64,000 nt of DNA from Bin5 sp965218625. GTDB lineage: Bacteria > Chloroflexota > Anaerolineae > Caldilineales > Caldilineaceae. Made by a program: the position numbers and the translations under genes. A model generated the notes under the pieces. It saw only the letters and a list, made by a program, of their open reading frames with translations. It was not told where the DNA came from and did not search any database. Where the stretch lies: contig CBDCLG010000014.1 in the NCBI GenBank assembly GCA_965218625.1, positions 346,638 through 410,637 on the forward strand. Direction: 5' to 3'. Positions 8,610-16,378 of the stretch are shown here, in pieces (position 1 is the first letter of the stretch; each line of letters begins with the position of its first letter).

Positions 8610-9002
8610 ATGGCTAACAAGTCTGCTTTTTCCATCATAATAGAAGATTGGTGGGCGTCTAAGTCAAGGACGCGGGGAAATATTGCGGGCGGACTCATCA
8701 TCCTTGAGAATCTACGTGACGATTTCAATTTGGATATTGAGGCACATAAGGCTACCGGAAGCGATCAATTGAGAAACGCCAGTCGTCCAAACGTTCAGAA
8801 GATACTGGCGCGTTTTAGTGAAGAAAGGGTTTTGTTACGAGAAGGAGGCCGGACAAATCGTGGCTTGATGAAAAACCTTCAGCCATTGCTGCAGGCGCTG
8901 TCTGACGCTGGTATGGACCAACTCCCGTTGGAGTCCAGAGAGATTGAAATAGAAAACATGCAGACTTTTCTTGCTAAGGATACTCTGAACAAGTCTGATT
9001 GA
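8610..9002 (+). pseudogene. DUF4928-type restriction endonuclease, N-terminal fragment (interrupted by IS)
   Basis: The first 123 codons of a DUF4928-family protein, a family found next to DNA cytosine methyltransferases and thought to be the restriction enzyme of the pair. Key stretches are 'IIEDWWASKSRTRGNIAGG', 'VQKILARFSEERVL' and 'EGGRTNRGL'. The native frame runs to the target site CTAA at 8974-8977; the remaining codons to the TGA at 9000-9002 lie inside the IS. Removing the IS and one CTAA joins this frame exactly to the fragment at 10149-10721 and gives a 313-residue protein across a junction reading Q-T-F-L-A-K-R-A-R-D. So the gene was intact until a single, probably recent, insertion. 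The domain call is from memory of the family. Confidence 0.8.
8974..8977. repeat. target-site duplication CTAA, left copy
   Basis: CTAA immediately precedes the left inverted repeat of the IS element, and an identical CTAA follows the right end at 10144-10147. IS5-group elements duplicate a 4-bp target of the form YTAR, which this fits exactly. Confidence 0.85.
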
Positions 9003-10143
9003 TTGTGGCATAATACTGCAATAGTGGGCGTGCGACAGGAAAATGGGGGAAGAGGACAATGGAGCAGCCGACATTTGGGGAGTTGGAATACGAAAGCAAG
9101 AAACGCAAGACGCGTCGGGAGAAATTCCTGGAGCGGATGGATGGTCTGATTCCGTGGCGTCAGCTGGAAGCGCGTATCCGGCCGCACTATCCCAAGGCGG
9201 GACGCGGCCGGCGGCCGTATCCGTTGTCGGTGATGCTGCGCATCTACTGTGTGCAGTTGTTCTACAACCTGAGCGATCCGGGCATGGAGGATATGCTCTA
9301 CGAGGTCGAGTCGGTGCGACGGTTTGTGGGGCTGCGGTTGTCGGGTGCGCTGCCGGACGAGACGACGATACTGAACTTTCGTCATCTGCTGGCGAGACAC
9401 GAGTTGGGGTCGGTTCTATTGGAGGAGATCAATCGTCATCTGGAGTCGCAGGGAGTGCGGTTGCGGGAGGGAACGATCATCGATGCCAGCATCATCGAGG
9501 CGCCGTCGACGACGAAGAATCGTGCGCGGCGACGCGACCCTGAGATGCATCAGACGAAGAAGGGGAATCAGTGGCATTTTGGGATGAAGCTGCATATCGG
9601 CGCCGACGCTGAGACGGGAATCGTACATAGCGTGGCGACGACAGCGGCGAACGTGCATGACGTGACCGTGGCGTCGCGCCTGTTGCACGGAGGCGAGAAG
9701 GAGGTGTGGGGCGACGCTGGCTATCAGGGCGTGGCCAAGCGGGCGGAGATGCGGGCGCTGGATGTAGAGTGGCATGTGGCGCTGAGGCCTGGGCGACGGC
9801 GGCAACTGCCGTCTGAAAGCGAGGAGGCGTTGGCCGAGAAGCGTAAGGCGTCGGTCAGAGCAAAGGTGGAGCATCCGTTCCTGCAGGTGAAGCGGCGCTT
9901 CGGCTATGCCAAGGTGCGCTATCGCGGCCTGGCCAAGAACACGCAACGGCTGACCTGCTGGGGCTGGCCAACTTGATGACAGCCGAGCGCCACTTGGCGG
10001 TGTGAGGGAGCAATCACTTTTGACAGGCCCGCCGCCGAGCCGTTTTGAGGCGCAAACAGGCTTGAACGGCAACTGACTGCCGGTTGAAAATCTTCCTGCT
10101 TCCCCCACCATTCATCTCAATTGTGGACTTGTTCAGACGTTCC
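8978..10143 (+). mobile_element. IS5-family insertion sequence (IS5 subgroup), 1166 bp
   Basis: The left end reads GGATACTCTGAACAAGTC (8978-8995) and the right end, reverse complemented, GGAACGTCTGAACAAGTC (10143-10126): an 18-bp terminal inverted repeat with 15 matches, resembling the IS5 ends (which also start GGAA and contain GAACAAG). It is flanked by a CTAA duplication and holds one transposase gene. The total of 1166 bp is close to the 1.2 kb typical of IS5. The element splits a DUF4928 restriction gene without loss of any host base. The transposase has a late frameshift, so the copy may be unable to move by itself. Confidence 0.93.
9059..9976 (+). CDS. IS5-family transposase (late frameshift)
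   Basis: A 305-residue DDE transposase closely following E. coli IS5 InsH in layout: 'RRKFLERM'-like start, 'GRRPYPLSVMLRIYCVQ', 'LPDETTILNFRHLL' (first catalytic Asp), 'DASIIEAPSTTKNR', 'DPEMHQTKKGNQWHFGMK', 'GDAGYQG' (second Asp) and 'KVEHPFLQVKRRFG' with the catalytic Glu. The native end is out of frame: after 'KNTQRLT' the frame runs into a TGA at 9974-9976, while one base over it continues as 'LLGLANLMTAERHLAV' to a TGA at 10003-10005. One base has been lost near 9953. All catalytic residues precede the shift, so residual activity is possible. Confidence 0.92.
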   Translation: MEQPTFGELEYESKKRKTRREKFLERMDGLIPWRQLEARIRPHYPKAGRGRRPYPLSVMLRIYCVQLFYNLSDPGMEDMLYEVESVRRFVGLRLSGALPDETTILNFRHLLARHELGSVLLEEINRHLESQGVRLREGTIIDASIIEAPSTTKNRARRRDPEMHQTKKGNQWHFGMKLHIGADAETGIVHSVATTAANVHDVTVASRLLHGGEKEVWGDAGYQGVAKRAEMRALDVEWHVALRPGRRRQLPSESEEALAEKRKASVRAKVEHPFLQVKRRFGYAKVRYRGLAKNTQRLTCWGWPT

Positions 10144-10147
10144 CTAA
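10144..10147. repeat. target-site duplication CTAA, right copy
   Basis: Second copy of the 4-bp target, directly after the right end of the IS. Joining 8977 to 10148 restores the reading frame of the interrupted gene. Confidence 0.85.
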
Positions 10148-10148
10148 A

Positions 10149-10721
10149 AGAGCACGGGACATATTCAATGCAGAAAAGATAACTCTCGAATATAAATCGG
10201 GCATGACTTCACGCGAAATTGTTGGCAAAATTCTGGCGTCGGCAGGCAAACGTCTAAAGGCCGGCGAAGTTGCGGAATACCTGGTTGGGGCAAAACTCTC
10301 CCTCCGATTTCCAAGTTACAACATCAGGAATTCGGCAGCCAGCACTGCCGATCTGCAAACAGAAGAACAAGGGGATTTCCAGATCAACGATTGTGTTTTT
10401 CATGTGTCCGTGGCCCCCAATAGAGGTCATTTCGATAAGTGCCTAGGCAATTTAGCGGATGGGCTTAGGGTCTTTCTGCTTGTACCCGACGAAATCTTGG
10501 CAGGTACACGACAGAACGCGCAAATGGATACAGATGGCCAGGTCTCGGTGGAGGCCATAGAATCCTTCGTGTCCCAGAACATAGAGGAATTATCCGATTT
10601 TTCAGGATCAAGAGTTCCCCAAAACATTAGGTGCCTATTGGACAGATATAACGAAAGATTGGCCGAAGTAGAGACTGATTTGTCATTGCAAATCAAGATC
10701 CCCGGGGTTCTGAAAAAGTAG
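10149..10721 (+). pseudogene. DUF4928-type restriction endonuclease, C-terminal fragment
   Basis: The last 190 codons of the interrupted gene, in frame from the IS junction. It begins 'RARDIFNAEKITLEYKSG' and continues through 'GEVAEYLVGAKLSLRFPS', 'DCVFHVSVAPN', 'GLRVFLLVPDE', 'ARQNAQ'-like 'GTRQNAQMD' and 'AIESFVSQNIEELS', all typical of the C-terminal half of DUF4928 proteins. An internal ATG at 10203 would allow a shorter 172-residue product, but this is a byproduct, not a native gene. The fragment lies 21 bases upstream of the cytosine methyltransferase. Low GC and AT-rich codon use match the rest of the island. Confidence 0.8.
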
Positions 10722-10742
10722 GCAAGCGGAAATAACTCCAAG

Positions 10743-11951
10743 ATGCAATCTGACTTTCCACCCATCAATTCAATGAACTCGACACTTTCCTTTGTAGAGT
10801 ATTTCGCGGGCATTGGTCTGTTTCGTATGGGGCTTGAGGCGGCGGGCTGGAAGGTCGTTTATGCAAATGACTGGAGCGCCGAACGCGAGCAAATGTACAA
10901 AGGTTTTTTTGGCGAAAGTTATCTGGTGCGGGACGTCTTTTCCTTGGAGGCTGAGGCAATCCCCCAGGCGACCTTAGCTACATGCTCCTTCCCCTGCATC
11001 GATTTGTCGCTTGCCGGGAAGGGTAAAGGCATTAATGGAAGGCATTCGGGTGCTTTTTGGGGATTTCACGAGATTCTGAAGAAACAGGGAGAAAACGCGC
11101 CACCGATCGTTTTGTTGGAAAATGTAACAGGATGGTTGTATTCCAATGGCGGGAGTGACTTCTGCGTTACAGCGAAATCTCTTAATGACCTTGGATACTC
11201 TTGCGATGTTTTTATGCTAAACGCTCGTTCCTTTGTTCCACAGAGCCGCCCCCGTCTCTTCATGATAGGAGTAAGATCGGCCAGTGTGGATGATGATTCT
11301 CCTCATTTCACTTCTAGGTCAAAGAGACTGCTGCCACATCGACTGAGATTGCTGATGCTAGAAAATGAAGATATTCAATGGGCGCGACTTGAAATCCCGG
11401 AACCTCCATCTTACTTAAGCGAAGGTTTCACGGATTCCACGGTTGAAAGACTTCCGCAAGAGGATCCCCGCTGGTGGCCCGAGCAGAAGGTCGAGAAGCA
11501 TTTGGGCATGATGTCCTCTTCTCATTTAGAAATGGTGAAAAAACTGGCTTGCGGAAGTAAGGAAAATTTTAGAACGTTTTATCGGCGACGTCGTGCGCAA
11601 GGGCAACGTGCGGAGGTTCGAAGTGATGACATTGCTGGCTGCCTACGGACTGCAGTCGGGGGGAGTGGCAAGCAATTCTTGGTCGCTGCGGGTAACGGGA
11701 GAATCCGAATGAGGACTCTTACAGCAAGGGAGTACGCCCGCTTGCAAGGTGTGCCCGATTCATTTCCAATTGTGGCAAAGACTGAGAGACAGTCCCTTAG
11801 CGCATTTGGTGATGCAGTCTGTGTTCCCGTCGTTACATGGATTGCGACGCATGTATTGAGTCCTTTGATACAGAAGTTACATTTAGAAACCGAAAACGAG
11901 CCGCAAACCAGACAAGAGCCGGTTTGGCAGATTGTCTGGAAAAGCTTTTAG
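10743..11951 (+). CDS. DNA (cytosine-5-)-methyltransferase
   Basis: A 402-residue type II modification enzyme that methylates C5 of cytosine from S-adenosylmethionine. Conserved motifs in order: I 'FAGIGLFRMGLEAAGW' (SAM binding), IV 'CSFPCIDLSLAGKGKG' with the catalytic P-C, VI 'LLENVTGW' with E-N-V, VIII near 'SRPRLFMIG', then a variable target-recognition region, and IX-X in 'RMRTLTAREYARLQG' and 'AFGDAVCVPVV'. A second in-frame ATG at 10773 precedes 'MNSTLSFVEYF' and may be the true start. With the restriction gene upstream broken by the IS, this enzyme is probably now an orphan methylase protecting or marking the genome. Its target sequence cannot be read from the protein. Confidence 0.93.
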   Translation: MQSDFPPINSMNSTLSFVEYFAGIGLFRMGLEAAGWKVVYANDWSAEREQMYKGFFGESYLVRDVFSLEAEAIPQATLATCSFPCIDLSLAGKGKGINGRHSGAFWGFHEILKKQGENAPPIVLLENVTGWLYSNGGSDFCVTAKSLNDLGYSCDVFMLNARSFVPQSRPRLFMIGVRSASVDDDSPHFTSRSKRLLPHRLRLLMLENEDIQWARLEIPEPPSYLSEGFTDSTVERLPQEDPRWWPEQKVEKHLGMMSSSHLEMVKKLACGSKENFRTFYRRRRAQGQRAEVRSDDIAGCLRTAVGGSGKQFLVAAGNGRIRMRTLTAREYARLQGVPDSFPIVAKTERQSLSAFGDAVCVPVVTWIATHVLSPLIQKLHLETENEPQTRQEPVWQIVWKSF

Positions 11952-12045
11952 GTGGCTACAAAAGAGTTCAACGTTCGTTGTCCATGTAAATCATTCAATT
12001 GCCCAATGCCGGCTGTTGCGCAGTTCACACGCCGCGGGGCTGACC

Positions 12046-12456
12046 ATGGTCGACAAAGTAAGTCCAACCATTCGCAGTCGCATAATGGCGCGAGTTAAGT
12101 CTAAAGGCATGAAGCCGGAGATGCAGGTACGCCGGCTCCTTCACAGCATGGGATACCGTTATCGCCTGCATCGAAAAGATTTACCTGGTAGACCCGACTT
12201 GGTGTTTCCTTCGCGACGCAAGGTCGTTTTTGTGAACGGATGCTTTTGGCATTTCCATTCGGGATGCTCAAAGGTGCGAATTCCCGCCACCAACCGGGAC
12301 TATTGGGTAACAAAGTTGGAGCGCAACAGAGCCAGAGATGAGCGAAATGTCGTTATGCTTGAAGAAAACGGGTGGTCCGTGATGACCGTGTGGGAGTGCC
12401 AGTTGCAGGACACGGTTTCGACGACTGAGCGATTAGTTACATTTCTCGATTCCTAA
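12046..12456 (+). CDS. vsr: very short patch repair endonuclease (Vsr)
   Basis: A 136-residue endonuclease that nicks beside T:G mismatches arising from deamination of 5-methylcytosine. The family core is intact: 'RSRIMARVKSKGMKPEMQVRRLLHSMGYRYRLH', in which the Mg-binding Asp follows in 'LPGRPDLVFPSRRKVVFVNGCFWH', the zinc-binding Cys and His near 'CFWHFHSGC' and 'NRDYWVTKLERNRARD'. I place the start at the ATG at 12046 ('MVDKVSPTIRSRIM'), although the frame is open from 11932 inside the end of the methyltransferase gene. Vsr genes commonly accompany C5-methyltransferases, and this one lies 94 bases after it. Confidence 0.92.
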   Translation: MVDKVSPTIRSRIMARVKSKGMKPEMQVRRLLHSMGYRYRLHRKDLPGRPDLVFPSRRKVVFVNGCFWHFHSGCSKVRIPATNRDYWVTKLERNRARDERNVVMLEENGWSVMTVWECQLQDTVSTTERLVTFLDS

Positions 12457-12517
12457 TTTGCATCCCGCTTTTGCGAAGCCGACACCCCCCTCTTCATGTA
12501 CTGAACACGGCACCAAC

Positions 12518-13771
12518 TCAATCCAACTGCTGCAGCTCCGTCTTCGGCAGCTCCTTGGTCGGGTCGACGAAGGGGACGCGCACGACTTCGGCGTCGATGA
12601 GGCCGTCGGCGGGGAGCTGCACCTTCACTTGCGTGCCCCTCTTCCAGTGCGTGCGCGGCATGACGGCAAGGGCGATGTTGGAATCCTGGGCCGGCGACCA
12701 GAAGGCGCTGGTGACGTAGCCGACGTCATCGCCTGAGCCGCTGTCCTTGACCAGATAGAAGTCCTCGTTGTACCAGACGATCGGCTGGCCGCCGAGCCGC
12801 AGACCGACGAGCCGCTGCTGCACACCCTCCTGCTTGATCCTCGTGAGCGCCTCCTTGCCGATGAAATCACCCTTGTCGAGGTCAACCTGCCAGCCGAGGC
12901 GGACTTCGTAGGGGTTGTTCTCGATGTCCATGTCCTGGCCGTAGGAGAGGATGCCGGCCTCGATGCGGCGGATGTGACTGGGCGCGATGACGCCGAGGTT
13001 GAACTCCTCGCCCTGTTCGAGGATGTAGGGCCAGACGTCGTCGGCGTGGAGCATGGCGTTGTGCAGGTAGATCTCGAAGCCGAGCTCGGCGGAGAAGCCG
13101 GTGCGCGAGATGGTGACGCGATGGCCGTTGACTGTGTCGTGGATCAGGCCGTAGTAGGGCATCTCGCGCACGTGGGAGCCGACCATCTTCTCCAGCAGAT
13201 CGGCCGATTTGGGGCCCTGGATCTGGACAGGGGAGACGTCGAGCTCGTGGATGTCGACGTTGAATCTACCGGTGGCGTTGACGCCCTGGGCCCAGAGCAG
13301 CACATCGGAGTCGGAGATGCTGAACCAGAATTCGTCCTCGGCGACGCGCAGCAGCACGGGGTCGTTGATGATGCCGCCGTACTGGTTGCAGAGGATGACA
13401 TAGCGGGCCTGCATAGACGGCAGGAGCGTGTGGACGTCGCGGGTGATGAGGTAGTCGACGAACGCGGCGGCGTCGGGGCCTTTGATGCAGATCTGACGTT
13501 CGACGGCGACGTCCCACATGCTGACGTGCTCAGTGAGGAATTTGTACTCGGCGAGCATGCCGCCGTCCTCGGGCTTGATGTAGGCGCGCGGGTGATACTG
13601 ATGGTTGTAGGTGGTGTAGGCCCAGCAGCCGGCGGCCTTGGAGAGGTGCCACCAGGGCGACTTGCGGATGCGGGTCGAGATGAGCATGCGGGCGTCGCTG
13701 TTGCCGCTCTGGCGCAGGTTGATCGGCAGGCGGCGGCGCTTGAGGCCATCGATGAGTAGGGTCTGTGTCAT
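12518..13771 (-). CDS. GcvT-family aminomethyltransferase, DmdA-like demethylase
   Basis: A 417-residue tetrahydrofolate-dependent methyltransferase/demethylase of the GcvT superfamily. It starts 'MTQTLLIDGLKRRRLPINL' and has 'YTTYNHQYHPRAY', 'VSMWDVAVERQICIKGPDA', 'LITRDVHTL', 'GGIINDPVLLRVAEDEFWFS' and 'GLGVIAPSHIRRIEAGILSYGQDMD'-like sequence ('NLGVIAPSHIRRIEAGIL'). The layout resembles DMSP demethylase DmdA and LigM-type O-demethylases more than the glycine-cleavage T protein. Such enzymes move a methyl group from S, O or N of a substrate to tetrahydrofolate. It lies just downstream of a dimethylglycine-dehydrogenase-like gene on the same strand, which supports a role in methylated-compound breakdown. 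The exact substrate is open. Confidence 0.8.
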   Translation of the reverse strand: MTQTLLIDGLKRRRLPINLRQSGNSDARMLISTRIRKSPWWHLSKAAGCWAYTTYNHQYHPRAYIKPEDGGMLAEYKFLTEHVSMWDVAVERQICIKGPDAAAFVDYLITRDVHTLLPSMQARYVILCNQYGGIINDPVLLRVAEDEFWFSISDSDVLLWAQGVNATGRFNVDIHELDVSPVQIQGPKSADLLEKMVGSHVREMPYYGLIHDTVNGHRVTISRTGFSAELGFEIYLHNAMLHADDVWPYILEQGEEFNLGVIAPSHIRRIEAGILSYGQDMDIENNPYEVRLGWQVDLDKGDFIGKEALTRIKQEGVQQRLVGLRLGGQPIVWYNEDFYLVKDSGSGDDVGYVTSAFWSPAQDSNIALAVMPRTHWKRGTQVKVQLPADGLIDAEVVRVPFVDPTKELPKTELQQLD

Positions 13772-13791
13772 GTGTGGTTGCTCCGAACGTC

Positions 13792-13826
13792 AGTGGATAG
13801 TGGATAGTGGTTAGTGGATAGTTGCA
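13792..13826. repeat. heptanucleotide tandem repeat (AGTGGAT)n
   Basis: Five 7-nt units: AGTGGAT twice, AGTGGTT, AGTGGAT and a degenerate AGTTGCA. It lies between the GcvT-like gene (starts 13771) and the dehydrogenase gene upstream. The same unit recurs four times at 59623-59650. Confidence 0.85.
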
Positions 13827-13914
13827 TTTCAGGATTTTAGTCTTGTGCCGCGGGGGTCGTAGAGGGGGTCTTTTGCGACCGTTGCGGGAAGATGTTTGCC
13901 GAAGTAGAGGATAT

Positions 13915-16287
13915 TCAGGTTGGTCCCTCTTCAGCGTGGTCGGTTGGCAGGTAGCCGTATGCGATGCCGCGGCCGATGGTGTGGCCGTAGTTGGCGCTGG
14001 TGACGTAGCCGAGCACGCGCTCGCCGTCGACGATCGGCTCTTTGCCCATGACGACGGCGTCCGGGTCGTCGAGGGTCATGCAGCAGAGCCGGCGGGAGAG
14101 GCCCTCGGCGCGGATTCTTTGCAGAGCGTCGCGGCCGATGAAGTCATCTTTGTCGAGGCGGACGGCGAAACCGAGGCCCGCTTCGTATGGATTGTACTCG
14201 GTGTGGATGTCCTGGCCCCAGAGCCGGTAACCCTTTTCGAGGCGCAGCGAGTCGAAGGCGCCGCCGCCGGCCGCGATCAGGCCTAGGGGACGGCCGGCTT
14301 CCCAGAGGATGTCCCAGAGGCGCAGGCCCTGGTCGACCGGGGCGTAGAGCTCCCAGCCGAGCTCGCCGACGTATGAGATACGCAGCGCCAGAACGGGGAG
14401 CTCGGCGACGGTGATGCGCTGCGCGGTCAGGTAGGGGAAGGCGGCGTTGCCCAAGTCATCTTCGCTGACGCGGCTGAGCAGGTCGCGGGCGCGCGGCCCC
14501 CAGAGGCCGATGCAGCAGTGGCCGGACGAGATGTCGGTCAGAATGGCGGAGCCGTCGTGCGGCAGGTGGGCCTCGATCCAGTCCAGGTCGTGGAGGCCCG
14601 TTGCGCCGCCGGTGACGATCATGAAGCGCTCCTCTGCCAGGCGGGTGACGGTCAGGTCGCACTTGATGCCGCCGCTGGGCGTCAGCATGGCGGTGTAGGT
14701 AATGGCGCCGGCCGGCCTGTCGATCCGGTTGGAGGCCAGGCGCTGGAGCGCGGGGAGCGCGCCGGGACCGGTCAGCTCGAAAATGGCGAATGGAGTAAGG
14801 TCGAAAAGGGCCACTCGTTCTCTGGTGACGGCGTGTTCGGCGGCGACCGCGGGCGACCATTCCTGCGCAGCCCAACCGTCGCGCTCGGCGCCGACCACAT
14901 CGAGGGCGTCGAGCAAGGGCAGGTTGGCATCGTACCACTGCGGGCGTTCCCAGCCGGCGTTTTCGAAGAAGTGTGCGCCCAATTCCCGCTGGCGCGGGTG
15001 GAATGGGGTCAGCCGCAGGTTGCGGGGGTGGGTCATCTGCTGACGCGGGTGGATGATGTCGTAGACCTCGCGGTACTGCTGCGCGGCGCGGGCGCGGACG
15101 TAGGGGCGGCTGAGCGCATGGGGGTGGAAGCGTCGTATATCGCACTCGTGCAGATCGACGCCGGGGTCGCCGCTGGCTATCCACTCGGCGACGGCCTGGC
15201 CGATGCCGCCGGCGTGCGTGATCCAGACGGCCTGGGCCGACCAGAAGCCGCGCACCTCTGGGGATTCGCCCAGGACGGGAAAGCCATCGTTGGTGAAGGA
15301 GAAGATGCCGTTCAGTCTGCTGGTCAGCTCTACATTCTTGAGGCTGGGCATCAGCTCGCCGGCCGCGGTCAGCGCGGCCTCGAAGTGGGCCGGGGGGAAG
15401 GTCATTTCGGCGGGGGGCATGCCGTTGACCGCGTGGTCGGGGAGGTCGGCGGCGTCGAGCAGGAGGGGTTCGTGCAGGTAGGAGCCGATGCCGATGCTCT
15501 CGCCGACCTGGCGGAAATACATGGCCTTGTCCTGGTGGCGCAGGAGGGGGAGCGAGACCTCTTCGGTTGCGCCGGCCAGTTCGGGCAGCGGGTCGGTTAC
15601 GGCGTACAGATGCTGCATTGGCGACAGGGGGATGGGCACGGCTGCCATGCCGCCGACTTTGGGCGCCCAGATACCTGTGGCAGCGACAACCAGGGCGGTC
15701 TTGATTTCGCCCTGGCTCGTATGCACGGCGGTGATGCGACCATTGTCGATTCCGAAACCGGTGACCCTGGTGTGGCCAAAAAACTGCGCGCCGTTCATTT
15801 CGGCCGCGCGCGCCATGGCCGCGGCGGGCCTGGTCGCCTTCGTGTGGATGTCGGAGGGGACGTAGAGCGCGCCCAGGATACGGTCGGAGAGAAGCGGAAA
15901 GCGGGCGCGCGCCTCTCTCGGGCTGAGCAGGTGGCATTCGACGCCCCAGGCGAGGCCGTAGCCTTGCTTGCGCTTCAGGTCGGTGAGGCGTTCGGGGGTC
16001 CAGGCGACCTCCAGGCTGCCGACCGTTTTGGCGCAGGGCTCGCCGTCAAGTTGCATGCTGGTCCAGAGATCGACGGTGTGGCGTGCGAATCCGGTCATCG
16101 TCTTGGAGGCGTTTACCTGGAAGACGAGGCCGGGCGCGTGGGAGGTTGAGCCGCCTGTCTCGAAGAGAGGCCCTTGATCGACGACGACGATTTCGCGCCA
16201 GCCGAGTTTCGACAGGTGGTATGCGACGCTGCAGCCGGCGATGCCGGCGCCGATGATTACTGCGCTGGCGTGGGTTGGCAAAGACAT
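13915..16287 (-). CDS. FAD-dependent dimethylglycine/sarcosine dehydrogenase-like protein (C-terminal frameshift)
   Basis: A 790-residue fusion of an N-terminal DAO-type FAD domain ('VIIGAGIAGCSVAYHLSKLGW') and a C-terminal GcvT-like folate domain ('YTAMLTPSGGIKCDLTVTRL', 'RISYVGELGWELYAP', 'YRLWGQDIHTEYNPYEAGL'). The family oxidises dimethylglycine or sarcosine and passes the one-carbon unit to tetrahydrofolate. The frame ends at 13915 after 'DHAEEGPT', but the family's usual tail continues one frame over as 'LNILYFGKHLPATVAKD' then 'PLYDPRGTRLKS', to a TGA at 13829-13831. A single base is missing in the GAGGGACC stretch near 13920. The first bases before the ATG are 7-nt repeats and show no ribosome-binding site. 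Confidence 0.85.
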   Translation of the reverse strand: MSLPTHASAVIIGAGIAGCSVAYHLSKLGWREIVVVDQGPLFETGGSTSHAPGLVFQVNASKTMTGFARHTVDLWTSMQLDGEPCAKTVGSLEVAWTPERLTDLKRKQGYGLAWGVECHLLSPREARARFPLLSDRILGALYVPSDIHTKATRPAAAMARAAEMNGAQFFGHTRVTGFGIDNGRITAVHTSQGEIKTALVVAATGIWAPKVGGMAAVPIPLSPMQHLYAVTDPLPELAGATEEVSLPLLRHQDKAMYFRQVGESIGIGSYLHEPLLLDAADLPDHAVNGMPPAEMTFPPAHFEAALTAAGELMPSLKNVELTSRLNGIFSFTNDGFPVLGESPEVRGFWSAQAVWITHAGGIGQAVAEWIASGDPGVDLHECDIRRFHPHALSRPYVRARAAQQYREVYDIIHPRQQMTHPRNLRLTPFHPRQRELGAHFFENAGWERPQWYDANLPLLDALDVVGAERDGWAAQEWSPAVAAEHAVTRERVALFDLTPFAIFELTGPGALPALQRLASNRIDRPAGAITYTAMLTPSGGIKCDLTVTRLAEERFMIVTGGATGLHDLDWIEAHLPHDGSAILTDISSGHCCIGLWGPRARDLLSRVSEDDLGNAAFPYLTAQRITVAELPVLALRISYVGELGWELYAPVDQGLRLWDILWEAGRPLGLIAAGGGAFDSLRLEKGYRLWGQDIHTEYNPYEAGLGFAVRLDKDDFIGRDALQRIRAEGLSRRLCCMTLDDPDAVVMGKEPIVDGERVLGYVTSANYGHTIGRGIAYGYLPTDHAEEGPT

Positions 16288-16290
16288 GTG

Positions 16291-16318
16291 AGTTGTTGGT
16301 TTCTAGCTCTTAGCTCTA
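16291..16318. repeat. heptanucleotide degenerate repeat before the dehydrogenase start
   Basis: Units AGTTGTT, GGTTTCT, AGCTCTT and AGCTCTA run from 16291. On the coding (minus) strand they read as CTAAGAG and CTAGAAA type units, ending three bases before the start codon, where a Shine-Dalgarno should be. Confidence 0.7.
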
Positions 16319-16378
16319 GTAGCAATTCGTGTTGCGAGGGCCCACTGGGCGTCGACAATAAGCAAAGAGAAAATGCAG

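Noticed and set aside
8610..9002. The 130-codon frame as an independent small gene
   Set aside because: Its last codons belong to the IS; the native frame continues after the element.
10203..10721. The 172-codon frame from ATG 10203 as an independent gene
   Set aside because: The frame is open and homologous further upstream to the IS junction; it is the second half of the interrupted gene.
14518..16149. 543-codon open frame on the plus strand
   Set aside because: Opposite the dimethylglycine dehydrogenase-like gene; composition typical of an antisense shadow in GC-rich DNA.
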